From Enhygromyxa salina (GTDB lineage Bacteria; Myxococcota_A; Polyangia; Nannocystales; Nannocystaceae), in NCBI RefSeq assembly GCF_002994635.1, contig NZ_PVNL01000013.1, positions 62,001-126,000 of the forward strand: a stretch of 64,000 bases of DNA, given 5' to 3'. Each line of letters opens with the position of its first letter. Positions within the stretch are counted from its first letter, which is position 1. The notes under the pieces are model-generated. The model worked only from the letters and a program-made list of their open reading frames with translations, made no database searches and was not told the origin of the DNA. Below are positions 32,020-40,584 of this stretch, piece by piece. The translations under genes were made by a program, and so were the position numbers.

Positions 32020-33921
32020 ATGACCGCCGACACTCGCCTGCTCCGTATTCTCGCCCCGCTGCTGACCCTGACCGCCCTCGCTTGTGACGAGGTTCAGCCC
32101 GGCCCGGTTGAAGAGATCCTGCGTGACGTGGAGTTGGTCGACGCGGCGTGTCCGACCACCCGCCAGATCGCGATCAAGCAGGCCAAGACCTGTCCGGCCG
32201 CGGCCAACTGGGTGTCGTCCAAGCTGTTTCCAGGCGCCGTGGGCGTGCTTGGAAATTACTGCGTCTACACCTGGAATGGAGCGCCCGAGCAAGAGAACGT
32301 GGCCGACCTGACCAGCATCCCCAGCCTGGTCGCGGTCGGGTCCGACTGTGAGGCCGTGTTCGAGCAGGGCGAACCCAATGACGCGCTGTGGACTGAGCTC
32401 AATCCCGACATCTTGGACCTGTTCCATGCAGCGATCGGCTGGACAAGCAGCGCGGATCTGGACCTGCCGAGTTCGGAGGCATCGCGGTGGCCGGTCGTCG
32501 TCGCGGTGCTCGACTCGGTCCCCGAGCCCGCCCCGTACAACCCGCACTCCGACCACGGCGAGATCATGGTCCGCATGGTCGAGGACATCGCGTGCCCCGA
32601 CCCACTGGCCCCGTGTGCGGTCGATGTCGTGCGAGGCCTGGCGATGCCCCGCATCGCCGCCGGTCAGGTCGACCTCGTGAAGGGTGGCTTCTTCGGCTCC
32701 CAGGGCGACGTCGCCCGAAGCATCTACGCCGCGGTCGACGACTGGGACACCACCGACTGGAACGGCTTGAAACCGAAGCTGATCTTGAGCCTGAGCCTGG
32801 GGTGGGAGCCCGAGTTCGGCGAGCTCGCGACCGACTCGCCGGCCGTGGCTGCCGTCCACACCGCGCTCGAGTACGCATCTTGCCACGGCGCGATCATCAT
32901 CGCGGCCGCCGGCAACCAAGGCCACCTGTGCAGCACAGGCCCGCTCCTGCCCGGGGCGTGGGAGCAGCATCCAGCTCCAGACGCGGCCCGCTGCGCGGCC
33001 CTCGGCGCGCCAATTCCGGCGGTCTCGGCCGCTTACCGGCCGCTCCTGTACTCGATCGGCGGCCTCGACCATGACCTCGCCCCCATGCCGCGCACCCGCG
33101 AGGATGGCATGCCTCGGCTCGCGTCTTCTGCCACCCACGCGGTCGGGCGCGGTGACAGCACGGCGGTGACCGGCACCTCGGCAGCCGCGGCGACGGCCGC
33201 TGGCGCCGCGGCGCTGGTCTGGTCCTACAACAAGAACATGAACGCGAGTCGGGTGATGCAGGTGCTCTATGAGTCCGGCGTCGACACGACCATGACCGCC
33301 GACTACGTAGGCCCGACCAACGAGACCGACGTCATGAAGATCGACGTGTGCGCGGCCCTCGATCACGCGTGCGACTTGCCCGGCAGCAACTGCCCGGCCC
33401 AGCCCTTCGCCAACACGCTGGCGTGTGTGAACGCCCCGCCGATCGTGAGCCTGGGTGATCTGTTCAACGACCTCGCCAGCGTGATCCCAGACTTCACGCG
33501 GGCACCCAGCTTTGGCCCGGCGACCGTGTGCCCTGCCAGCTGCGGCTACCCGTTGACCGGCTACTTCGCGACCAGCCAGGGCGCCTGCCCCACGCAGATC
33601 TTGCCCGAGCTGCCCTACACCGAGCCCCAGCCAACCGAGATCGGCTGCCCCAACTGCACGCTCGATGTCACCTCGAGCATCGTCTATGCCGCGCTCGACC
33701 CCGAGTACAACAATGCCACGCTGCGCGGCGTGGCCGTGACCGTGTTCGATGGCGCCGCGGAGTACTACTTCGACATTGGCCCGGTCCCGCTCAACTCCAA
33801 CACGATCACCACGATCCAGCTCGACCCCGCGCTGATGCCCGTGACCGTCGTGTCCAGCTCGATCTCGCTGACCTTCGTCGAGTATCCACGCGACGTCAGC
33901 AATGATCTGCTGATCAACTAA
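32020..33921 (+). CDS. Subtilisin-like (S8) serine protease lipoprotein
   Basis: ATG 32020 gives 633 residues with lipobox LTALAC. Catalytic residues are visible: Asp165 (VVAVLDSVPEP), His179 (HSDHGEIMVRM), the oxyanion Asn in AAAGNQG and Ser387 (VTGTSAAAATAAGAAAL). The Asp-His spacing of 14 residues is shorter than usual in S8 enzymes. About 40-150 may be a propeptide; the C-terminal 200 residues are Cys-containing and beta-rich. It is divergent from the sigma/CHAT operon and may be in the same regulon. The stop overlaps the convergent HEAT gene stop by 4 bp. Confidence 0.85.
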   Translation: MTADTRLLRILAPLLTLTALACDEVQPGPVEEILRDVELVDAACPTTRQIAIKQAKTCPAAANWVSSKLFPGAVGVLGNYCVYTWNGAPEQENVADLTSIPSLVAVGSDCEAVFEQGEPNDALWTELNPDILDLFHAAIGWTSSADLDLPSSEASRWPVVVAVLDSVPEPAPYNPHSDHGEIMVRMVEDIACPDPLAPCAVDVVRGLAMPRIAAGQVDLVKGGFFGSQGDVARSIYAAVDDWDTTDWNGLKPKLILSLSLGWEPEFGELATDSPAVAAVHTALEYASCHGAIIIAAAGNQGHLCSTGPLLPGAWEQHPAPDAARCAALGAPIPAVSAAYRPLLYSIGGLDHDLAPMPRTREDGMPRLASSATHAVGRGDSTAVTGTSAAAATAAGAAALVWSYNKNMNASRVMQVLYESGVDTTMTADYVGPTNETDVMKIDVCAALDHACDLPGSNCPAQPFANTLACVNAPPIVSLGDLFNDLASVIPDFTRAPSFGPATVCPASCGYPLTGYFATSQGACPTQILPELPYTEPQPTEIGCPNCTLDVTSSIVYAALDPEYNNATLRGVAVTVFDGAAEYYFDIGPVPLNSNTITTIQLDPALMPVTVVSSSISLTFVEYPRDVSNDLLIN

Positions 33922-36900
33922 ACTGGCGTCTGGTCCGATGCGGCGTCGCCTTCGAGCCACGCGATCACGCTCTCGTACGTGCGCCGGTGATCGGGCCGGG
34001 CGCGCCGCGACGCTCGCCGCAAGGTCGGTACGATCTCGCGGCCCCACAGCGACAGCGCGTCGAAGGCCGCGTTGCGCAGCGTGGTGTCGCGGTGGGTGGT
34101 GTATGCGAGCACCGCCGCCGCGCCCGGCTCGTGGCGCCCGTTGGCCAGCGTCTTCATCAAGCCTGCGATGACGTCACGGCGGGTCTCGATCGCCAACACG
34201 CGCGCGGCCGCGGCCAGGCAGCGGTCGCGCGGGGCGACCCTGCGCAGACATCGAAGCGCGGCGCTGCGGACCCGGGCGCGAGGGTCCAAGCACAGGTTGT
34301 CCAGCGCGTCCACGGCTCGCTCGCCGTGGCTGGTGAGCGCATGCACGGCCCGCACGGCCACGCCAACGTCCACGTGGGGCTCGTCGATCTTGGCGACCAG
34401 CTCATCCACGTTCATGCCGCGAATTGGATCGCTGAGCTCGACCGCTTCGTCGGCATCGGGCCCGTCGCGACGCACCGGGTCGGGGAGCAAGTGCGCGACA
34501 GCTTCGGGCGCCCGCGAACCCAGCTCGCGGACCAGCGTCGCGAGGGCGAGCGAGCCGTCGCGCCGCAGCAGCTGGACCAGGCCCAGCTCCCCCTGATAGG
34601 CCCGCGCCCGCGCGAGGGGGATCAGCAGCGACTGATGCACGCTGGTGATCAACGGCCCCAGCTCGAGCTGCCCGCGGGACCACGCCTCGGCCCAGATCGG
34701 CAGCAGGCGTCGCTGCTGAACCGCGTCTAGCTGGTGCGCCAACGCCTGCGCTTGCTTGCCCCACGCGACCGGCTTGGGACGCGCGAGATCCTGCAAGCCC
34801 GGCCAGGTGTCGAGGCTGTTCGCCAGCGCCGTTCGAGCGCTCGCGCTGAGCTCGAAGCTGCCGGCCAGATACCCGTCGAGCACGGCGCTCCAGCTCGCGC
34901 GCGCCTCGGGCCACGCCAGCAGACGCTCGGCCGCGCGGGCGCGGAGCTCGAGGTGGTCGTCGGTGAGCGCGAGCGTGAGCGCGTCCAGCCGGGCGCGCGA
35001 CGGCGGTGGTTCACTCGAAGCGCGACGATCTTCAGGCAGCTCGGGCGCGACCGCCAGGCCCGGCGGACGCAGCCGCAGCACGTCCGACAGCCAGATCTCG
35101 GCCTGCGCAGGCGGGGTGCTGTACCAGGTCTGGATCTCGCGCCGCAGCTGCGCGAGCGCTTCAGCTTCGTCGTCGCGCTCGCTCGGCAGCGCGAGGATCT
35201 CGGCGAGCAAGCGTGTGCTGTCGCCGACCAGGTCGGGCCCGCTCCGGCACGCTGCGAGGCACGCGTCGATGTCGGCCCGCGTGCGGATCGCCCCGAGCTG
35301 GCCCAGCAGCTGGTAGCGACGACCGCCGCGAACCTCGGCGGCAGGCGGCTGCGCGCGCACCAAGGTCAGCGCGCGCATGCGTTGGCCGGGCGTCGTCCCA
35401 GCTGATGTCACGCAGCGGGAGATGAATTCGGTGATCAGCTGCGGCCGCCGATCCAGACCCGGACCCTCGGGCAGGCTGGCCAGCGCGTCCGCGAGGTCGA
35501 GCAGCGGATCGACGTGCTCGCGCTCGCGGTTCGTGGCCGCCTCGAGCAGCACCATCGCCGCGGCCGGGGCCCGATCGTCTCGACCGATCTGCCCGGGCTC
35601 GAGCCACGCGAGCCAGTCGGCGAGGCCCGCCCGTACACACGCCAGCGCTCGCTCGAGCTCGCTGGCCGACATGTCCCCGCGCGCGTCGACCAACTCCTGG
35701 GCCGCCTCGGGCGAGAACCCCTCGAGCCGCAGCCGCTTGGTGCGATCGTGCTCGCTCGGCGCCGGGCGAAGCTTGGCCCGAACCAGCGCCTCGGCCAGGA
35801 CCTGGCGTGAGCCATCGGCGAGCGCGACCGAGCCATCGAGCGCGGCCTCGACCAGCGCCGCGTGGACGGAATCCGACGACCCCGCCAGGCGGACCGCCGC
35901 GGCCACGCTGAGGGTCCCGCTGATCGCCTCACGCAGCAGTCGCTGGCGACGATCGTGCGGCCGCGGCTGACCTTCCGCGACCAGGGCGTCGAGCAAGATC
36001 GCCGGGCGAGCGGACCCCGCGACGGCCAGCAGCGCGTCGAGCAGCAGCTCCCGCAGGTGCCGGTTTCCATGGTGGGCCAGCCCGCCGACCAGCGCAGGCA
36101 CACAGCGACTCGACCCCACGACCGCCAGCGCCTCGGCGGCCGCCTGGGTGATCGACATCGACCTGCCACGCAGCGCGGCGATGACCAGTGGCTCGGCCCA
36201 GCGAGCCTTGAACCGGGCGACCGCGCCGAGCGCCTGGTAGACCGGTCGCCAGTCCTTGGACTCGGCCAGGCGACACAGCGAGAGCTCGAGCCCCTCGGCC
36301 CCGGCCTGGTCCGTGTCGTCGCCGGACAAGATCGCCTCGATCGCGGCCCGCTGCACGTTGGCGTCGGCGTGACGCCACAACGGCTCGATGAAGCGCAGCC
36401 AGGGTCCGCGCGGTTGGTGACGGGCGATCGTCTCGAGCAACGCCACGCACACGGGCGGCTCGGGGCGCTCGCGCAGCCAGTCAACCGCCAGCGCCAGCAC
36501 CAGGTCGCGACCCGTCTCGGGTGTTGGCTCGATCCACCGTCGCACCGCCCGACCCCCGACGATCAGCTGCCGACCGTAGCGGTAGATCTGTTGCTCGAGC
36601 TCGGGCAGCGAGCCCCGCTTGACCGAAAAGTCGCCGTTGAGCGCCAGCTGCACCGCCTGGGCGTAGACGATGCGAAACAAGCGGGTGACCTCGGCCAGAT
36701 GCTGAAGCGCCCCCGACTCGCACAGCAGCGCGAGGACCTGGCCGGGCTCGAGCTCGTGCTCGGGATCCGGCGCCCACTCGGCCTGCATGTAGATCGACGC
36801 CGCGAGCTCGTCGCGAGCCGCCCGCCAGCGCGTGTTCAGCAGGCCCGACCGACGCGGACCCAGGGTCGCGCTGAGCTCGCGAAGCAGGGTTGGCCGGTCC

Positions 36901-38312
36901 GGGCTCAGGGCCCACACCGCCGCCAGCGCAGGCTCACGCAGCGGCTCCGGACAGCTGGGATCTTGGAGCAGCGCCTGCAAGCGCGCCGCCGCCTCGACGC
37001 TGCCTTTGACGCGCAGCACCGGGATCACGCGATCGGGCAGGCGATCCAGCCACGCCAGCAGCGGCGCTTCGGCGTCGTACTCGGGTGACGCGCCCGCGGC
37101 CTCGATCAACGCCGCCGCAACGCGCAGATCAACGACCGCGAGCTCCTGCTCGACCAGCTCGACGAGCAGCTCCGCGAGCAGATCGTGCGCGCCCGTGCCC
37201 ACGCTCGCCGCCAGGATCCCGGCGCGTCGACGCCAGCGGGGATCGTGCGCCCGCAGCCGCCCGAGCTGATCGAGCAGCGCCGCCCGAGCGACGTAGGTGA
37301 CGCGAACCAGCTCGGCGGCGGTCCAGCCGTGGTGGTGGTCGAACGCCTCGAGCGCGGCGGGGATCAGCTCGTCGTCGATGAACACACCGCGACGGTGGGC
37401 CGCGAGCACCAGCGTGCGGGCGCAGCCGCCAAACCGAAGTGGATCGGCCTGCGCGAGGCTCAGCGCGAGCTCGAGGTCGGCCCGAGTCGCGACGCTCGCC
37501 AGCCCGATGATCGCCTCGACCAGCGTGGCGTCGTCCCGCTCGGCCGCGCGATCGAACAGCTCGAGCAGGGCGCTGCGCAGCCCCAAGCTCGCGGCCAGCT
37601 CCACGCAGATCCGAACCACCTCGAGCTCGCCGTCGGCCAGGCCGGACCGGATCAGCTGTTCGCGGGCGGCCACGCTCGGCGGGGACAGCTGCTGCAACCA
37701 CCCGGCCGACACCGACGCGTACGCGTCCCGACGCGTCGGCCTCACATTCGAGACGTCGCTGGCCAGGCTGACGACGCACGCAAACCCTTGCTCGGGCGTG
37801 ATCGCCAGATCCGCGACCGCGCCAGCGAGGCGCGGGACCACGGCCGCCCGCAACCGGGCGTCCTCGGCCCTGCACATGCGCTCGAGCAGCGCCGCCGGGT
37901 CCGCCGCCGCGCTCACTGACCAGCCGTCGAGCACGTGCAGCAGCCATGTGTCGTCGAGGCTCGCCAGGGTCCGCGCCGAGACCTCAGCGTCGCGGCTCGA
38001 CAGCCCGACCCGCAGCCACGCCGCTCGCACGACCGGCTCGAGCGCGTCGACGTCGTCGGGCAGCCGCGGCGCGTGACTGACCAGCAACGCCGCCAGCGAC
38101 GCCAGCTCGAGCGCCAGCTCGGGCGCCAGCTCACCAACGCGCGCTGGCAGGGCGGCCGCGAGCGCGTCGAGGCGCTCGGGCACGCCGCAGCTCGGGACCG
38201 CGGCCCGCAGCGTCACGACCTGCGTGAGCGCCTCGGCCGGGTCGAGTCGCGCGAGCCGGGCCAGCGTCGCGGGGGCGGTCTCGATCACGGTCGCGCGCAT
38301 CATGACAGTCAT
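33918..38312 (-). CDS. Very large HEAT-repeat protein
   Basis: ATG 38312 (MTVMMRATVIETAP) gives 1464 residues; ATG 38303 and 38300 are also in frame. The entire length is alternating amphipathic helices of HEAT/armadillo character (for example LVIAALRGRSMSITQAAAEA, ALRCLRRVAPRDRCLAAAAR, TTHRDTTLRNAAFDALSLWG). No signal peptide, membrane segment or catalytic domain is seen, so it should be a cytoplasmic scaffold of roughly 30 repeats. Its partner is unknown. It is monocistronic by position. Confidence 0.75.
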   Translation of the reverse strand: MTVMMRATVIETAPATLARLARLDPAEALTQVVTLRAAVPSCGVPERLDALAAALPARVGELAPELALELASLAALLVSHAPRLPDDVDALEPVVRAAWLRVGLSSRDAEVSARTLASLDDTWLLHVLDGWSVSAAADPAALLERMCRAEDARLRAAVVPRLAGAVADLAITPEQGFACVVSLASDVSNVRPTRRDAYASVSAGWLQQLSPPSVAAREQLIRSGLADGELEVVRICVELAASLGLRSALLELFDRAAERDDATLVEAIIGLASVATRADLELALSLAQADPLRFGGCARTLVLAAHRRGVFIDDELIPAALEAFDHHHGWTAAELVRVTYVARAALLDQLGRLRAHDPRWRRRAGILAASVGTGAHDLLAELLVELVEQELAVVDLRVAAALIEAAGASPEYDAEAPLLAWLDRLPDRVIPVLRVKGSVEAAARLQALLQDPSCPEPLREPALAAVWALSPDRPTLLRELSATLGPRRSGLLNTRWRAARDELAASIYMQAEWAPDPEHELEPGQVLALLCESGALQHLAEVTRLFRIVYAQAVQLALNGDFSVKRGSLPELEQQIYRYGRQLIVGGRAVRRWIEPTPETGRDLVLALAVDWLRERPEPPVCVALLETIARHQPRGPWLRFIEPLWRHADANVQRAAIEAILSGDDTDQAGAEGLELSLCRLAESKDWRPVYQALGAVARFKARWAEPLVIAALRGRSMSITQAAAEALAVVGSSRCVPALVGGLAHHGNRHLRELLLDALLAVAGSARPAILLDALVAEGQPRPHDRRQRLLREAISGTLSVAAAVRLAGSSDSVHAALVEAALDGSVALADGSRQVLAEALVRAKLRPAPSEHDRTKRLRLEGFSPEAAQELVDARGDMSASELERALACVRAGLADWLAWLEPGQIGRDDRAPAAAMVLLEAATNREREHVDPLLDLADALASLPEGPGLDRRPQLITEFISRCVTSAGTTPGQRMRALTLVRAQPPAAEVRGGRRYQLLGQLGAIRTRADIDACLAACRSGPDLVGDSTRLLAEILALPSERDDEAEALAQLRREIQTWYSTPPAQAEIWLSDVLRLRPPGLAVAPELPEDRRASSEPPPSRARLDALTLALTDDHLELRARAAERLLAWPEARASWSAVLDGYLAGSFELSASARTALANSLDTWPGLQDLARPKPVAWGKQAQALAHQLDAVQQRRLLPIWAEAWSRGQLELGPLITSVHQSLLIPLARARAYQGELGLVQLLRRDGSLALATLVRELGSRAPEAVAHLLPDPVRRDGPDADEAVELSDPIRGMNVDELVAKIDEPHVDVGVAVRAVHALTSHGERAVDALDNLCLDPRARVRSAALRCLRRVAPRDRCLAAAARVLAIETRRDVIAGLMKTLANGRHEPGAAAVLAYTTHRDTTLRNAAFDALSLWGREIVPTLRRASRRARPDHRRTYESVIAWLEGDAASDQTPV

Positions 38313-38503
38313 CCGCTCGGCCCGGCGGTCATCGGGCGGAGCACGACCCAACGATAGTCGCTCTCACAGCCGCCCCCACCGTCCGCGGATCGACGGCGAG
38401 GGCTGCGGTTGCGATTTGGCTCACAACCCGTCGCCGTTTCAGCGTGTCGCTGCCCGCAGACGCAAGCCGGTGGCGCGTGCTCCAACGCAGTACTATCGGC
38501 GCA

Positions 38504-39436
38504 ATGCCTCCGCGCTCGTCGTTCGTCCTGGCCGCGCTCGTCGGCGCCAGCTTGACGCTCACGCCGTTGCCGAGCTTCGCGGGAGCTGGCCCCGGCCCGA
38601 CCGAGCGACCCGCCGAGGGTCCCTCCAAACCAGCCCCCACGCCCCCGCCCAACGAGGATCTCCAGCGCGACCCGAGCGACGACCCCGGTCCGCCGCCGGG
38701 CGTCGACCTGCCGCCGCCGACCCTCGATCCGAAGCACCTGCCCGTGCCCGAGCCCGACGACGACGAGCCCGGCATCGAGTTCGCCGTGCCGCCCCCGGAG
38801 CTCGACGACGCCGAGCCGACCGACGTGGAGCCGGGCTACATCGCCGAATTTCCCGACCCGGGCAGCGCCCCCAACGACGGCAACAGCATCCTCGCGCTCA
38901 GCGGGACCACGATCGCCTTGACCGGGCTCGGTTTCAGCGCGGGGATGATCGTGGGCCTTCAGCGTGGCGTCGCGCTCGAGTGGCTGCTGCCCGCCACGAT
39001 CGTGCCCACCGTCGGCCTGCTCGCGTTCTCGGGTGGCGGCCTGTACCTGGGCATCAAGCGGGCCCGCGCCTATCGCCGCTGGGAGATCGGCCACCGGGTG
39101 ATCGGCACGCCCCAAGGTGGCGGCTTGAGGATCGGTGGCTCGTTTGGGGTGCTCGGCGCGCTCGGGTTCATTCCCTCGGGCGCGTTCGCGCTGCGCAACC
39201 AACAGATCGAGCTCGGCGCGACGATGCTCGCTATCGGGTGCCTCTCCGCCGTCGCAACCCCGATCATGTTCACCGTCGCCGCCAGCTACCAGCGCGACTA
39301 CCAGCGGACCGGCGGCTGGCGACGCCGACCCGTCCCGCCGCTGCCGCCGGGGGCCGAGGGCGCGCGGCTGCAGCTGGTCCCCGTGGTCGCGCCGCTGCCT
39401 GGGGGCGTCAGCGTGGGGGCGGCCGGTCGGTTTTGA
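38504..39436 (+). CDS. Exported proline-rich multi-TM protein (paralogue A)
   Basis: ATG 38504 gives 310 residues. After a signal peptide (FVLAALVGASLTLTPLPSFA) comes a long Pro/Asp-rich stretch (about 25-125). Four hydrophobic segments follow (IALTGLGFSAGMIVGL, LPATIVPTVGLLAFSGGGLY, GSFGVLGALGFIPSGAFAL, MLAIGCLSAVATPIMFTVAA), then a basic loop and the end VGAAGRF. The layout, including KRARAYRRW between helices and the GRF terminus, matches the protein at 44521-45381, so the two are distant paralogues. Function unknown. Confidence 0.65.
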   Translation: MPPRSSFVLAALVGASLTLTPLPSFAGAGPGPTERPAEGPSKPAPTPPPNEDLQRDPSDDPGPPPGVDLPPPTLDPKHLPVPEPDDDEPGIEFAVPPPELDDAEPTDVEPGYIAEFPDPGSAPNDGNSILALSGTTIALTGLGFSAGMIVGLQRGVALEWLLPATIVPTVGLLAFSGGGLYLGIKRARAYRRWEIGHRVIGTPQGGGLRIGGSFGVLGALGFIPSGAFALRNQQIELGATMLAIGCLSAVATPIMFTVAASYQRDYQRTGGWRRRPVPPLPPGAEGARLQLVPVVAPLPGGVSVGAAGRF

Positions 39437-39467
39437 GGCCGCCCTGGCCCGTGCCATCATCGCGGCC

Positions 39468-39707
39468 ATGAGCGAGGACATTGCCCAGCAGCTCCACGCT
39501 GCGATCGCCAGCAAGCTGCCCGACGCGGTCATCGAGGTCACGATCGGCTCGCCCGGACACTACGCGCTGGCCGTGACCTCGGCCGAGTTCGCGGACAAGA
39601 AGCCGGTCGCCAAGCAGCGCCTGGTGTACTCGGCGATCGCCCACCTGATGGCCGGCGACGCCGCGCCCGTCCACGCGATCGACAAGCTGATCACCCGCGA
39701 GCCCTGA
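39468..39707 (+). CDS. BolA family protein
   Basis: The 79-residue product starting at ATG 39468 has the BolA pattern: an N-terminal helix, then VIEVTIGSPGHYALAVTSAE, followed by FADKKPVAKQRLVYSAIAHL and the final HAIDKLITREP (compare the HALSIKxxTPxE ending of BolA/YrbA). BolA proteins partner monothiol glutaredoxins in Fe-S trafficking or bind DNA. The Cys of some types is absent. The gene is only 7 bp ahead of the GNAT gene, suggesting co-transcription. Confidence 0.8.
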   Translation: MSEDIAQQLHAAIASKLPDAVIEVTIGSPGHYALAVTSAEFADKKPVAKQRLVYSAIAHLMAGDAAPVHAIDKLITREP

Positions 39708-39714
39708 CGGCGCC

Positions 39715-40575
39715 GTGGCCTACCCCGCCAGCCCAGAGCTGCGTGCCAGCACGCTCGCGTTGCTCGGCGGAACCTGGACCAGGCTGCCCAGCGCGGTCGC
39801 GCAGGCCCGGGTCTGGGGCGCCGATTGGTGCGAGCGCTCGACCCCCTTCGTGCACACCATCGAGGGCGAGGTGGTCGCCCACGTCGGCGTGCTCGAGATC
39901 CCGGTCGTGCTCGCGGGGCGCTCGTGCACGGTCGCGGGTGTCCACGCGGTCTGCACCCACGCCGAGCTGCGCGGGCGCGGGCACATGCGAGGGTGCATGG
40001 AGGCCGCGCTCAGCTGGATCGACGCGCGCTACGACACCGCGATCTTGTGGGCCAACGATCCCGAGATCTACACGCGGTTTGGGTTCGTCAGCCAGGCGGA
40101 GTCGATCTTCGTGGGTCCCGTGCCCGGCGGCCCCGACGATGGCCTGCGGCTGCTCGCGCGCGACGACCCGCGTGACATGGACTTTCTCGCGACGCAGCTG
40201 GCCCGCCGCTGCCCCGTCTCGCGGCGCGTGGCCGGGCATGACGGCGGCTGGCTGGCGCTGATCGACCTCGCGCTGTGGAGCCCTGGACCGAGCTTGGCGT
40301 GGATCCCCGCGCTCGAGTGCGTGGTCGTGTACTCGATCCGCGAGCGGTTCTTGGATCTCTACGATGTGATCGCGCCGCAGATGCCTTCGCTCGCGCAGAT
40401 CGCCGCGCACATGGGCTCGCAGGTGGACACGGCGATTGCGTACTTTTGTCCCGACGCGCTGGGTGATCATGGGTTGGTCGCCGAACCCACTGTGCTCATC
40501 GATCAGCTCATGGTCCGCGGCGAGTGGCCGAGCGACCCGCAGGCGCTCGCGTTCTCGCCCCTCGCTCGCTGCTGA
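39715..40575 (+). CDS. GNAT N-acetyltransferase (Eis-like architecture)
   Basis: GTG 39715, 7 bp after bolA, starts VAYPASPELR; 286 residues. The acetyl-CoA-binding core is AGVHAVCTHAELRGRGHMRG (the R/Q-x-x-G-x-G/A loop) followed by AILWANDPEIYTRFGF, the usual GNAT strand 5 motif. A second, degenerate domain follows (about 140-286), as in Eis-type double-GNAT enzymes. The acceptor is unknown. Confidence 0.75.
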   Translation: MAYPASPELRASTLALLGGTWTRLPSAVAQARVWGADWCERSTPFVHTIEGEVVAHVGVLEIPVVLAGRSCTVAGVHAVCTHAELRGRGHMRGCMEAALSWIDARYDTAILWANDPEIYTRFGFVSQAESIFVGPVPGGPDDGLRLLARDDPRDMDFLATQLARRCPVSRRVAGHDGGWLALIDLALWSPGPSLAWIPALECVVVYSIRERFLDLYDVIAPQMPSLAQIAAHMGSQVDTAIAYFCPDALGDHGLVAEPTVLIDQLMVRGEWPSDPQALAFSPLARC

Positions 40576-40584
40576 GACTCGCGC

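Noticed and set aside
31345-34047. 900-residue open frame on the minus strand across the sigma and subtilase genes
   Set aside because: It lies antisense to the subtilase gene, is Arg/Gly/His-rich with no domain, and exists because of high GC codon bias. Only its last part coincides with a shifted reading of the sigma gene.
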